The notes beneath the pieces were generated by a model. It was not told the DNA's origin. It was given only the letters and a program-made list of their open reading frames with translations, and searched no databases. This document shows positions 1 to 6,253 of a DNA stretch of 14,403 nucleotides, piece by piece. The first letter of the stretch is position 1, and every line of letters starts with the position of its first letter. The translations under genes and the position numbers were made by a program. Origin of the DNA: SXOA01 sp046593355 (lineage in GTDB: Bacteria > Planctomycetota > Planctomycetia > Pirellulales > Pirellulaceae); the NCBI GenBank assembly GCA_046593355.1, contig JBKJNY010000178.1, positions 1-14,403 of the forward strand, given 5' to 3'.

Positions 1-286
1 GGGCCAGCTCCCCACATGGGTCAACTTGGCACGACAAATCTCGGGGTGTGAAGCTAGCATAAGCGATATCGCCGGAAGTCTTATACCCTGCACTGCGAGA
101 ACTGCGAGTTACACCCAAGTGAATAAATGATTACTATCGAGCATCTAAGAGGTGCGGTGTTCCGCGTCTGCCCGGTCCAGCCGGTCGGATCGCTCTTTGG
201 AAATTCGGTTGTAAGGGAAGAAAACATGCCGCTAAGAGGCTTGGCGATTGCGTAGCTCTGTTTGAAAAACACCTTATAAAATCGCT

Positions 287-447
287 GATACATCCCTCGG
301 AATGACGGGAGTTTTGGTGTATCAAGAATTGCCCTGGATGTATCGAAAGTTCTGTGCGGCAAGGAGCACAAGTCGCGGCAGAATAAGAGTTTGCGAGCGG
401 CCGCGCGATACAAGTTGTATCAAGAAACGTGCGCGAGAAACTGTATC
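287..447. promoter_or_regulatory. Cluster of six TGTATC sites with a 15-bp palindrome (possible operator array)
   Basis: The hexamer TGTATC occurs six times in about 160 bp. On the plus strand it starts at 318, 339, 416 and 442; as its complement GATACA it lies at 288-293 and 407-412. Three plus-strand copies continue as TGTATCAAG. The copies at 407 and 416 face each other as GATACAA-G-TTGTATC (407-421), a perfect 7-bp inverted repeat around one central base. Chance would give less than one copy of a given hexamer on both strands of such a stretch. Clustered half-sites around a palindrome are typical of operators, recombinase arm and core sites, or iterons. The protein that would bind here is unknown; the helix-turn-helix protein encoded at 601-1905 is one nearby candidate. 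Confidence 0.4.
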
Positions 448-578
448 AAGGGCTCCTGGTTGCCGGCTTATAAGGCGATCCGGAACTGGCGGGGGAACGC
501 GGGGCGCAAGGGAAATGCACTGCGTGGGCGAGGTGAAGCAGGCCGCCACTGGGTGGCCAGACCTGGGACTAAAGTACA

Positions 579-599
579 CCCCTCCCCCTCCCCTCTCCC
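579..599 (-). other. G-quadruplex-type G-run motif directly after a stop codon
   Basis: Read on the minus strand, the bases right after the stop codon of the helix-turn-helix gene (603-601) carry four G-runs of 3, 4, 5 and 4 bases separated by loops of 3, 1 and 1 bases. That fits the canonical G3+N1-7 quadruplex pattern. The G-runs are on the coding strand and so would be in the mRNA. More G-runs (complements of 611-613, 624-628 and 635-640) lie in the last codons of the gene, so the whole 579-640 tract is almost purely purine on the minus strand. No conventional hairpin-plus-U-tract terminator was found there, so the motif may serve as 3' structure. That role is inference. Confidence 0.45.
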
Positions 600-600
600 G

Positions 601-1905
601 CTACTCCTCTCCCTCCGGCTCCTCCCCCGTCTCTTCCCCCCGCGCCTCGCTCACCGCCTGCATCCGCCGCGCGATGACTTCCTCGTCCAATCGCTGGACC
701 TCGATTTTGGGGGCGTCGTCGTGGCCGAAGTTGGTTTTGTCCTTGCGGGCTTTGTCCTTGAGTTGGAAGCGGACGACGTAGGCTCCAATTTCCAGCCCCT
801 GGCCGTGGTAGACCGGGGGCCAGAATTGTTCCGCGCAACGGTCCAGGTGTTGGGCCAGCAGGCGGCTGGCGCGGCCGGAGTAGCCGCCGAGGGCCATTTC
901 GAGAATCCCCTGCGAGGGGCGATTGACATAGAAAACGAAGGCCGCGTCCTGCTTCTTGTCGTCGCATGGGCAGCAGTCCCACTTGCCGCTCTTGGTTTCG
1001 AAGTAAATGCCCGGCTTTTCGACGGCGTGCCCGTGGGCGAGTTGCCAACCTCCGCAGCAGGATTCGAGGTAGCGGGGGTCTTTGTCCCGATAGCGAAGAA
1101 AGAACGGCACGCTTCGAATTGCCGAGTTGGCGACCGTGTCCTGCGATTCAAAGGCGGGGCAGCCGAAGACATTGGCGATGATGCGTTCGACCATGGGGTT
1201 GCTTTTTACGCTGCCGATGCAGACCAGGGCCTTGTCATCCTCCTCCTGGTTCCAGAAGGACTCGTGGATTTTGGCCGCCATGGTGGTGTATTCCGGCTTG
1301 TTTTTTCCCGGGCTCCAGACGAGCGTCTGGCGAAGCACTTCCGGCAACAGCGGAGTGGCGACGGCAGCCGCTTGTTCCTGGCCGTTGTGATGAATGACCG
1401 TAGCACCGTTATCGCCATTGTCGCCACTTTCGTTCTCGCTCCCGTCCGGCGGCGGCGGCGTGGGAAAGAGCAGTGCGGCATCGGCAGCCGCCTTGGGTGC
1501 CCACAGGCGAAAATCGGTGATGCCGCGGAGCAATTCGCCGAACATCACGGAGTCGGAGGCGACAATCCAAGCGTCGTCCAGCGTGTCTTCGGCCCCGTCC
1601 TTCCGCACCCCCATGCAGACCTCCACCCACTGCCGGCGGGCAATCAGCTCCCAGAAGTTCTCCGGCTCCAGGGCGAACAGAATGCCCGGCAGATCTTGGG
1701 GCTTGGCCAGCCGCTTGGCCAGGAGGTAGTCGCAGAGCTTGCCGATGGCTTCGAGCGGGATGTATTTGACCTCGCTCTTGAGGAGGGCCGCCACCTGATG
1801 GCGGTCGAGGTTGCTGAACTCGCAGATTTGCTTGATGGTCCCGGGTCGCTTGCGGGGGTCCGGAGTGTGGCCAACGAGTTTTGCCAGGCGAAAGGAATAA
1901 CGCAT
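601..1905 (-). CDS. Helix-turn-helix protein with an unrecognised C-terminal domain
   Basis: This 434-residue protein is probably cytoplasmic, with no signal peptide or membrane segment. Residues 22-62 resemble a Cro/C1-type helix-turn-helix of the kind that ends in 'KLCDYL', suggesting DNA binding. A helical segment (about 70-135) is followed by a Pro/Gly/Asn-rich linker (148-176) and a C-terminal domain (about 190-385) that I do not recognise. That domain holds a GSVKSNP stretch at 231-237, a GGYSGRAS stretch at 340-347 and cysteine pairs at 283-284, 311-312 and 314. The spacing of the two Gly/Ser motifs suggests a Rossmann-like ligand fold, and the cysteines could bind metal; both points are inference. 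The tail is acidic (EEPEGEE). The start at 1905 was chosen over one 30 bases upstream because GGGAG lies six bases before it. The gene is divergent from the WD40 gene, so autoregulation through the shared region is plausible. Confidence is high that it is a gene and moderate for DNA binding. Confidence 0.8.
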   Translation of the reverse strand: MRYSFRLAKLVGHTPDPRKRPGTIKQICEFSNLDRHQVAALLKSEVKYIPLEAIGKLCDYLLAKRLAKPQDLPGILFALEPENFWELIARRQWVEVCMGVRKDGAEDTLDDAWIVASDSVMFGELLRGITDFRLWAPKAAADAALLFPTPPPPDGSENESGDNGDNGATVIHHNGQEQAAAVATPLLPEVLRQTLVWSPGKNKPEYTTMAAKIHESFWNQEEDDKALVCIGSVKSNPMVERIIANVFGCPAFESQDTVANSAIRSVPFFLRYRDKDPRYLESCCGGWQLAHGHAVEKPGIYFETKSGKWDCCPCDDKKQDAAFVFYVNRPSQGILEMALGGYSGRASRLLAQHLDRCAEQFWPPVYHGQGLEIGAYVVRFQLKDKARKDKTNFGHDDAPKIEVQRLDEEVIARRMQAVSEARGEETGEEPEGEE

Positions 1906-2217
1906 AGAATTCTCCCGCACTTGAGGGCTCCGCAATGCCTTTTAGGCCAATGCATAACGGGAACTGAGTTCCCATAACTAGCTGCTACAGGTGCCTAATG
2001 AGGAAACGACGCCATTGCTGATTGCGGTCAGTATAGGGGGTCGCGCCGCCAAGGGCAAATCAAAGTCGGGGCATTACGGCAGAATCTTTGCCATTAATCA
2101 ACAAGGGTTCTTTCGCTGCCGGCGGTCACTGCTTGCTGGCGGCTCAGGCGCGGCGCATGATAGGCACTGATTTGAGACCGCGATTTTGCATCCACTTGTT
2201 TACTGCCGGAGGGAAAT
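1906..2217. other. Divergent intergenic region between the HTH and WD40 genes
   Basis: These 312 bases separate two divergently transcribed genes and must contain both promoters. Visible elements are the Shine-Dalgarno sequence of the minus-strand gene (complement of about 1912-1916), the palindrome at 1959-1973, and GGAGGG at 2208-2213 just before the WD40 start. I could not find a convincing -35/-10 pair for either gene. A 90-codon plus-strand frame from 2088 overlaps the WD40 gene out of frame and resembles nothing, so I do not call it. Confidence 0.6.
1959..1973. promoter_or_regulatory. Inverted repeat upstream of the HTH gene (possible operator)
   Basis: GGGAAC-TGA-GTTCCC is a perfect 6-bp inverted repeat around three bases. 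It lies 53-68 bases upstream of the start codon of the helix-turn-helix gene, within the divergent promoter region. The position suits an operator for autoregulation, but the sequence could equally form a small hairpin. There is no direct evidence of binding. It does not share sequence with the TGTATC sites on the other side of the gene. Confidence 0.35.
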
Positions 2218-3279
2218 ATGCCGACCTTTGCTCGCACTACGCTGACCTCGCTCCTTGCTACCGTGGTGATTTTCGTAGGGCTATCCGAAGTAAACGCCCA
2301 GGAAGCTCCGGCAATTGCCAAGCACACCCGCTGGGTCACTTCGCTGGCATTTTCCAATGACGGGGCGATTCTGGCGTCCACCGGCGGCGAGAGCCTGCAA
2401 TATCGCCCCGGGGACGTGAAACTTTGGGATCCGAAGACCGGGGCGCTCATCGCCAGTCTGGAAGGGGGCCACCCAACCAACGTCTGGTCGGTCGCAATCT
2501 CCACCGATGCCAAGATGCTCATCACCAGCGGCTACGACGGCAAGGTCGTGGTCTGGGATTTAGGCGAAAAGAAGCCGAAGGCGACGCTCGATAAGCACAA
2601 GAGCTGGTGCCGCAGCGTCGCCATCACGGCTGACGGCAAGTACTTCGCCACCGCGGGCGAGGACGGCAACGTGGTTATTTGGGAAACCGAAGGGACCAAG
2701 GAGTTCAAGACCATCAAGGCCCACGAAGCGGCTGTTTATGACTTGGCGTTTTCGCCCGACGGGACGACGCTCGCCACTTGCTCCACGGATAAGTTCGGCA
2801 AGCTCTGGAATGTGGCCGACGGTGCGGAAAAAGGCAAGCTCGAAGGGCATGGCGATGCCGTTTGGGCGATTACCTACGCCAAAGACGGCAGCAAACTGGC
2901 CACCTGCGGAGCGGACCGCAAAGTCCGGGTCTTCGACGCCGCCGGCAAAGAACAGTTCGCGATGGAAGGGCACAAGGACTGGGTGAGCAATGTTGCCTTC
3001 TCTCCAGACGGTGCATGGCTCGCCACAAGCAGTCACGACCGGACCGTCAAGCTCTGGAACCTGGCGGAAAAGAAAGAGGCCCACAGCTTCGGCCCCTACA
3101 AGAGCACCGTCTGGGGCGTCGCCTTCTCCCCCGACGGCACGCTCCTCGCCACCGGCAGCCACAGTGACTCCCTTAAACTCTGGAACGTCGCCACCAAAAT
3201 GGAGGTCTTCCCCGCACCTGCCGCCCCAGCGACGGCGGAAGTGAAGAAGGAAGAACCGAAGAAAGAGGAGAAAAAATAG
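2218..3279 (+). CDS. Secreted seven-repeat WD40 propeller protein
   Basis: The 353-residue product begins with a Sec-type signal peptide: a short N-terminus, a hydrophobic core at about 9-21 and a likely cut after NAQ at 26-28. The mature protein should therefore lie outside the cytoplasm. Seven WD40 repeats follow, at about 36-71, 84-114, 127-156, 169-198, 211-240, 252-281 and 293-323. Most carry the family pattern of GH or a similar pair near the start, an SPDG-like turn, and a final WD/WN/WE dipeptide. Seven repeats make exactly one closed beta-propeller, usually a protein-binding scaffold with no enzymatic activity of its own. After the last blade comes a Pro/Ala stretch and a Lys/Glu-rich tail (about 332-353) that is probably disordered. 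GGAGGG four bases before the ATG supports the start. The partner is unknown. The next gene starts 36 bases downstream, so the two may be co-transcribed. Confidence 0.9.
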   Translation: MPTFARTTLTSLLATVVIFVGLSEVNAQEAPAIAKHTRWVTSLAFSNDGAILASTGGESLQYRPGDVKLWDPKTGALIASLEGGHPTNVWSVAISTDAKMLITSGYDGKVVVWDLGEKKPKATLDKHKSWCRSVAITADGKYFATAGEDGNVVIWETEGTKEFKTIKAHEAAVYDLAFSPDGTTLATCSTDKFGKLWNVADGAEKGKLEGHGDAVWAITYAKDGSKLATCGADRKVRVFDAAGKEQFAMEGHKDWVSNVAFSPDGAWLATSSHDRTVKLWNLAEKKEAHSFGPYKSTVWGVAFSPDGTLLATGSHSDSLKLWNVATKMEVFPAPAAPATAEVKKEEPKKEEKK

Positions 3280-3315
3280 GCCGCATACGGTAAAATGGTG
3301 ACAGGAGTAACTGCC

Positions 3316-3525
3316 ATGACCACAATGACCATCTACCTATCCGACGAGCGGCTCAACAAGCTGAAGCAACTCGCTGTCAAGGCCAACGTCCAACCGGATG
3401 AGCTCGTCCAGAGCAGCGTCGATGAATGGTTAAGTGGGCCTGATGAAGAGTTTCAGCTTGCGGTGAACTACCTCCTCCAAAAGAACGCCGAACTTCATAC
3501 GCGATTGGCTCAGTCTCACTGCTAG
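3316..3525 (+). CDS. Small ribbon-helix-helix DNA-binding protein, antitoxin-like
   Basis: This 69-residue protein has the order of a ribbon-helix-helix antitoxin. A short beta strand (MTIYLSD, 4-10) would enter the DNA major groove, helix A spans about 11-24, a turn follows, and helix B spans about 27-40. The C-terminal helical segment (43-65, rich in Glu, Leu and Gln) is where such antitoxins bind their toxin. I chose the ATG at 3316 because AGGAG lies eight bases upstream; an earlier in-frame ATG at 3295 has no such site, and one at 3325 is possible. From memory, similar short proteins in cyanobacteria and planctomycetes sit beside Doc/Fic or PIN-type toxins. Here the next gene starts 77 bases downstream and encodes a redox protein, so no toxin is present. 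It may be an orphan antitoxin or an independent regulator, possibly of its neighbours. Confidence 0.75.
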   Translation: MTTMTIYLSDERLNKLKQLAVKANVQPDELVQSSVDEWLSGPDEEFQLAVNYLLQKNAELHTRLAQSHC

Positions 3526-3602
3526 CTGCTCGAATTCGGCGTTGCCCCGAAGTGATAGCGAGACCTATGCTACGGGCCGGAGAATAGTTTTGTCTGGCAC
3601 GG

Positions 3603-5402
3603 ATGCACGTTATGGCGGAAGGCTTTGCCTCCATTCAGCGGCCGCAGCGGTGGGATGTTCCCTTCGGTGAGAAGATGACCGATGGCGACGCCCAGTGGCT
3701 GCTTGCGCAGGAGCCGTTTCGCCGGATGGACGTGGCCCGCTTTCCTGCGGGCACGTCACTGGCGGGGATTCTGCGCAATGACTGCCGCATCGTCCATCAC
3801 CAGCCGGGGGATCTCGTCCTCCGTGAGGGGGATTATGGCAACAGCGCGTTCCTGGTGCTCAGCGGCTTGTTGCGAGTCGTGCTGGAAAAGATGCCCGCTG
3901 AATTGCTGGGCCGAGAGCGGCCGAAAAAGCGGACGTTCTTTCAGACGATTGCCCAGCTTTGGTCGAACCCGGCCTGGCCGGAGGTGAGAGATTATTCAAT
4001 TGAAGCAACTGGGAGCGGCCCGGCCGCGAGAAACGGGCGGCTTGCTTCCACCGGAACTCGCACGAACGAAGCCGGCACGAGCGTCTTCCTGCAGGACGTG
4101 CCCGGAGTGTTGGATCGCCATAACACGGTGCGCCTGGGGCAGGGAGAGATGTTCGGCGAGATGGCCGCGATGAGCCGCACGCCGCGGACGGCGACAGTGT
4201 TTGCGGAAGATGCCTGCACGCTCCTCGAAATTCGCTGGCAGGGGCTGCGACTTCTCAGGCGGGACAAGAGACTTCAGGAACATCTGGACCGGCTGTACCG
4301 CGAGAACAGTCTGCGGGTTCATCTGCGGGAGACGCCTCTCTTCCGCCGGCTGCCGGAGTCTTCGCTGGCGGCGATTGCCGACGCGACGATTTTCGAGACT
4401 TACGGCAACTTTGAATGGATGGCCGAGTACAAACAGCTTGCGGGGGCAGCTCCCGCCACGCGAATTGAGGCCGAGCCGCTGATTGCCCAGGAGGGGCATT
4501 ACGCCAACGACCTGTGGATGATTCGCAGCGGCTTTGCCCGCGTCTGCCGGCGGCATGGAGACGGGCACAAGACCATGTCGTACATCGGGAAGGGTCGCAT
4601 GTTTGGCCTGCGGGAGATTGTGCATAACGCCAAGACCTCCAGCGGACAGATAGTTCCCTATCAGGATTCGTTGCGCGCGACCGGCTATGTGGACGTGCTC
4701 CGCATTCCCGCCGGCATCGCGGTCAAACACATCCTGCCGCATTTGCCGGCGACGGAACTGCCGCGGGAGTCGCCGGCCAGTTTGAATCCGAGCACCAGCA
4801 ATGAAAGCCGCGTTCCCGGCAAACTTCCCGACCGTCGCCAGCCGCTGCCGACGGCGCTGATGGAGTTTCTCGTCGAGCGTCGCCTGGCGAACGGGACGCA
4901 GGCGATGGTTGTGGACCTGGACCGCTGCACGCGGTGTGATGACTGCGTACGGGCGTGCGCCGCCACCCACGAGGGAAACCCGAGGTTCTTGCGAGAGGGG
5001 CCACGGCATGGCAAGTACCTCTTCGCCAGCGCCTGCATGCACTGTGCCGACCCGGTCTGCATGATCGGCTGCCCGACCGGGGCGATTTCCCGCGACGAGA
5101 AGTCCGGCAACGTGACCATCAACGACGGCACCTGCATCGGCTGTGCGACGTGTGCCAACAGTTGCCCGTATCAGAACATCCGCATGGTCGAAATCCTCGA
5201 CCCTTCCGGCACCCGGCTGCAGGACCGGGTGACGGAGTTGCCGATCTTCAAGGCCACCAAGTGCGACATGTGCCACGAGCAGCGGACCGGCCCCGCCTGC
5301 CAAAATGCCTGTCCGCACGACGCCCTGATCCGCATCGACTTGACCGAGACCACGCCGCTGAGTGACTGGCGGGAAGGGAACTGGCGAGGAGAAGCCGCAT
5401 GA
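3603..5402 (+). CDS. Fusion of two cyclic-nucleotide-binding domains with a four-cluster [4Fe-4S] ferredoxin module
   Basis: The 599-residue protein joins a sensor to an electron carrier. CNB domain 1 (about 55-225) has a canonical phosphate-binding cassette: FGE at 184-186, where Glu should contact the ribose, and PRTAT with Arg195, which should contact the cyclic phosphate. It is split by an insertion of about 85 residues (95-180). CNB domain 2 (about 235-380) has FGL in place of FGE and probably binds differently or not at all. After a linker, residues 442-570 hold sixteen cysteines in four groups: C442/445/448/452, C478/481/486/490, C511/514/517/521 and C554/557/566/570. This is the pattern of the iron-sulfur subunits of DMSO-reductase-type complexes (DmsB, NrfC, HybA), which carry four [4Fe-4S] clusters. 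There is no signal peptide, so it should be cytoplasmic. Its stop codon overlaps the cytochrome b start. The start is uncertain: ATGs at 3603 and 3612 both lack a good ribosome site. Family assignment is firm; cNMP gating of electron flow is inference. Confidence 0.88.
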   Translation: MHVMAEGFASIQRPQRWDVPFGEKMTDGDAQWLLAQEPFRRMDVARFPAGTSLAGILRNDCRIVHHQPGDLVLREGDYGNSAFLVLSGLLRVVLEKMPAELLGRERPKKRTFFQTIAQLWSNPAWPEVRDYSIEATGSGPAARNGRLASTGTRTNEAGTSVFLQDVPGVLDRHNTVRLGQGEMFGEMAAMSRTPRTATVFAEDACTLLEIRWQGLRLLRRDKRLQEHLDRLYRENSLRVHLRETPLFRRLPESSLAAIADATIFETYGNFEWMAEYKQLAGAAPATRIEAEPLIAQEGHYANDLWMIRSGFARVCRRHGDGHKTMSYIGKGRMFGLREIVHNAKTSSGQIVPYQDSLRATGYVDVLRIPAGIAVKHILPHLPATELPRESPASLNPSTSNESRVPGKLPDRRQPLPTALMEFLVERRLANGTQAMVVDLDRCTRCDDCVRACAATHEGNPRFLREGPRHGKYLFASACMHCADPVCMIGCPTGAISRDEKSGNVTINDGTCIGCATCANSCPYQNIRMVEILDPSGTRLQDRVTELPIFKATKCDMCHEQRTGPACQNACPHDALIRIDLTETTPLSDWREGNWRGEAA

Positions 5403-6253
5403 GCACGCTGAGCCTCTCCGCGATTGTCCGCAGCGCCTTCGTCCGCCGCCGGCTGCGAAGCTTTCTGCTGCTGGTGGTCGCGCTGGCGACAGTGACGGCA
5501 TGGTGGCGGCTGGAAGTGGTGACGCTACGGCCCCATGCGTTCACGAGCGGCGCGTTGCTGCTCGCGGCAATTGTTTTTCTAGCGCTGTACAACGTCCGCA
5601 AGAAGCTCACGTTTCTGCCGCTGGGAAGTTCGACCGCCTGGCTGCAGCTCCATATCTATGTCGGTCTGGGAACCGTGTGGGTGTTCCTGCTGCACACGAG
5701 CTTTCGAATTCCGACGGGGGTCTTTGAAACTTCGCTGGCAGGACTCTATTTACTAGTGACGGCGAGCGGTATCTATGGGCTCTATCTGACCCGAACAATT
5801 CCCAGCCGCCTGGCCGCGCTGGAGGAAGAAGTCATCTGGGAGCGGATTCCTGGCTTGCGGCGGCGCGTGGCGGAGCGAGCGCAGGAATTGGTACTCTCGG
5901 TGAAGCACGATTCCAGTGCCGGCGTCGTCACAGACCTCTATTCCCGTCGCCTCCTCCGCTTTTTCGAGGGTGCCCGCGGTTGGAAGTACTACCTCCGGCC
6001 GACGAGTACCCTGCGGCGGCAACTGCTGGCGGAGCTCGGCGAGCTGAAACGATACCTAGGCGAGCCCCAGCAGCACCTCGTGGACGATCTGGCGGCGCTG
6101 ATCGCTCGCAAAGACGACCTCGATTATCACGACGCGCTGCAAGGCTGGCTGAAGTGCTGGCTGTTCGCCCACATCGGCGGCACGTACGCCCTGCTGCTCT
6201 TCGCCGGCTTTCATGCGGTGCTGGCCCACGCATTCCACGGAGGGATGCGATGA
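5399..6253 (+). CDS. Membrane cytochrome b with two H-x13-H haem-ligand pairs
   Basis: The 284-residue protein has five predicted membrane helices (about 21-37, 50-66, 82-102, 112-130 and 251-275). Helix 3 carries His85 and His99, and helix 5 carries His258 and His272. Both pairs are separated by 13 residues, the spacing that lets two helices hold two b haems stacked across the membrane in bc1-type and related cytochromes b. Positive charges place the N-terminus and the loops 67-81 and 131-250 in the cytoplasm. The 120-residue loop between helices 4 and 5 is unusually long and could dock the Fe-S protein. The ATG overlaps the preceding stop codon (ATGA), with AGGAG about eight bases upstream, so translation is probably coupled. 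The role would be moving electrons, perhaps to or from quinone, between the cytoplasmic Fe-S protein and the periplasmic cytochrome c. I do not recognise a named subfamily. Confidence 0.82.
   Translation: MSTLSLSAIVRSAFVRRRLRSFLLLVVALATVTAWWRLEVVTLRPHAFTSGALLLAAIVFLALYNVRKKLTFLPLGSSTAWLQLHIYVGLGTVWVFLLHTSFRIPTGVFETSLAGLYLLVTASGIYGLYLTRTIPSRLAALEEEVIWERIPGLRRRVAERAQELVLSVKHDSSAGVVTDLYSRRLLRFFEGARGWKYYLRPTSTLRRQLLAELGELKRYLGEPQQHLVDDLAALIARKDDLDYHDALQGWLKCWLFAHIGGTYALLLFAGFHAVLAHAFHGGMR

Larger units (their letters stand above)
1..600. other. Left intergenic region without a supported gene
   Basis: I find no reading frame here that looks like a real protein. The longest candidates (about 110 codons on the minus strand at 81-413, and the first part of a long plus-strand frame that runs antisense through the next gene) have no recognisable domain, no clear Shine-Dalgarno sequence and atypical composition. 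The segment around 120-300 is more AT-rich than the genes to the right. Two structures stand out and are listed separately: a cluster of TGTATC sites at 287-447 and a G-run motif at 579-599. A weak hairpin with TGTGC/GCACA arms lies at 353-370. The stretch could be the regulatory region of a gene to the left of the window, a decayed gene or a non-coding RNA locus. Nothing in it decides between these. Confidence 0.5.

Noticed and set aside
81..413. Minus-strand open frame of 110 codons in the left intergenic region
   Set aside because: It has no Shine-Dalgarno sequence, no domain and unusual composition, and it overlaps the TGTATC cluster.
287..447. CRISPR array
   Set aside because: The repeats are only 6-9 bases long, lie on both strands and are unevenly spaced.
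391..1977. Long plus-strand open frame of 528 codons
   Set aside because: It runs antisense through the helix-turn-helix gene. Its translation has low-complexity Pro/Leu stretches and no domain, while the minus strand has a ribosome-binding site and an HTH.
3596..3612. Sigma-54-type promoter at CTGGCACGG before the Fe-S fusion gene
   Set aside because: The -24 part fits, but there is no TTGCA-like -12 at the required spacing, and it overlaps the start codon.
3996..5501. Minus-strand open frame of 501 codons
   Set aside because: It is antisense to the Fe-S fusion gene, whose sixteen ordered cysteines show which strand is coding. The minus-strand translation is Arg/Gly/Ala-rich with no motif.
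5980..6249. Upstream extension of the cytochrome c gene
   Set aside because: The frame is open, but this part lies within the cytochrome b gene and reads as Arg/Ala-rich shadow. The ATGA start at 6250 with GGAGGG upstream is much better.
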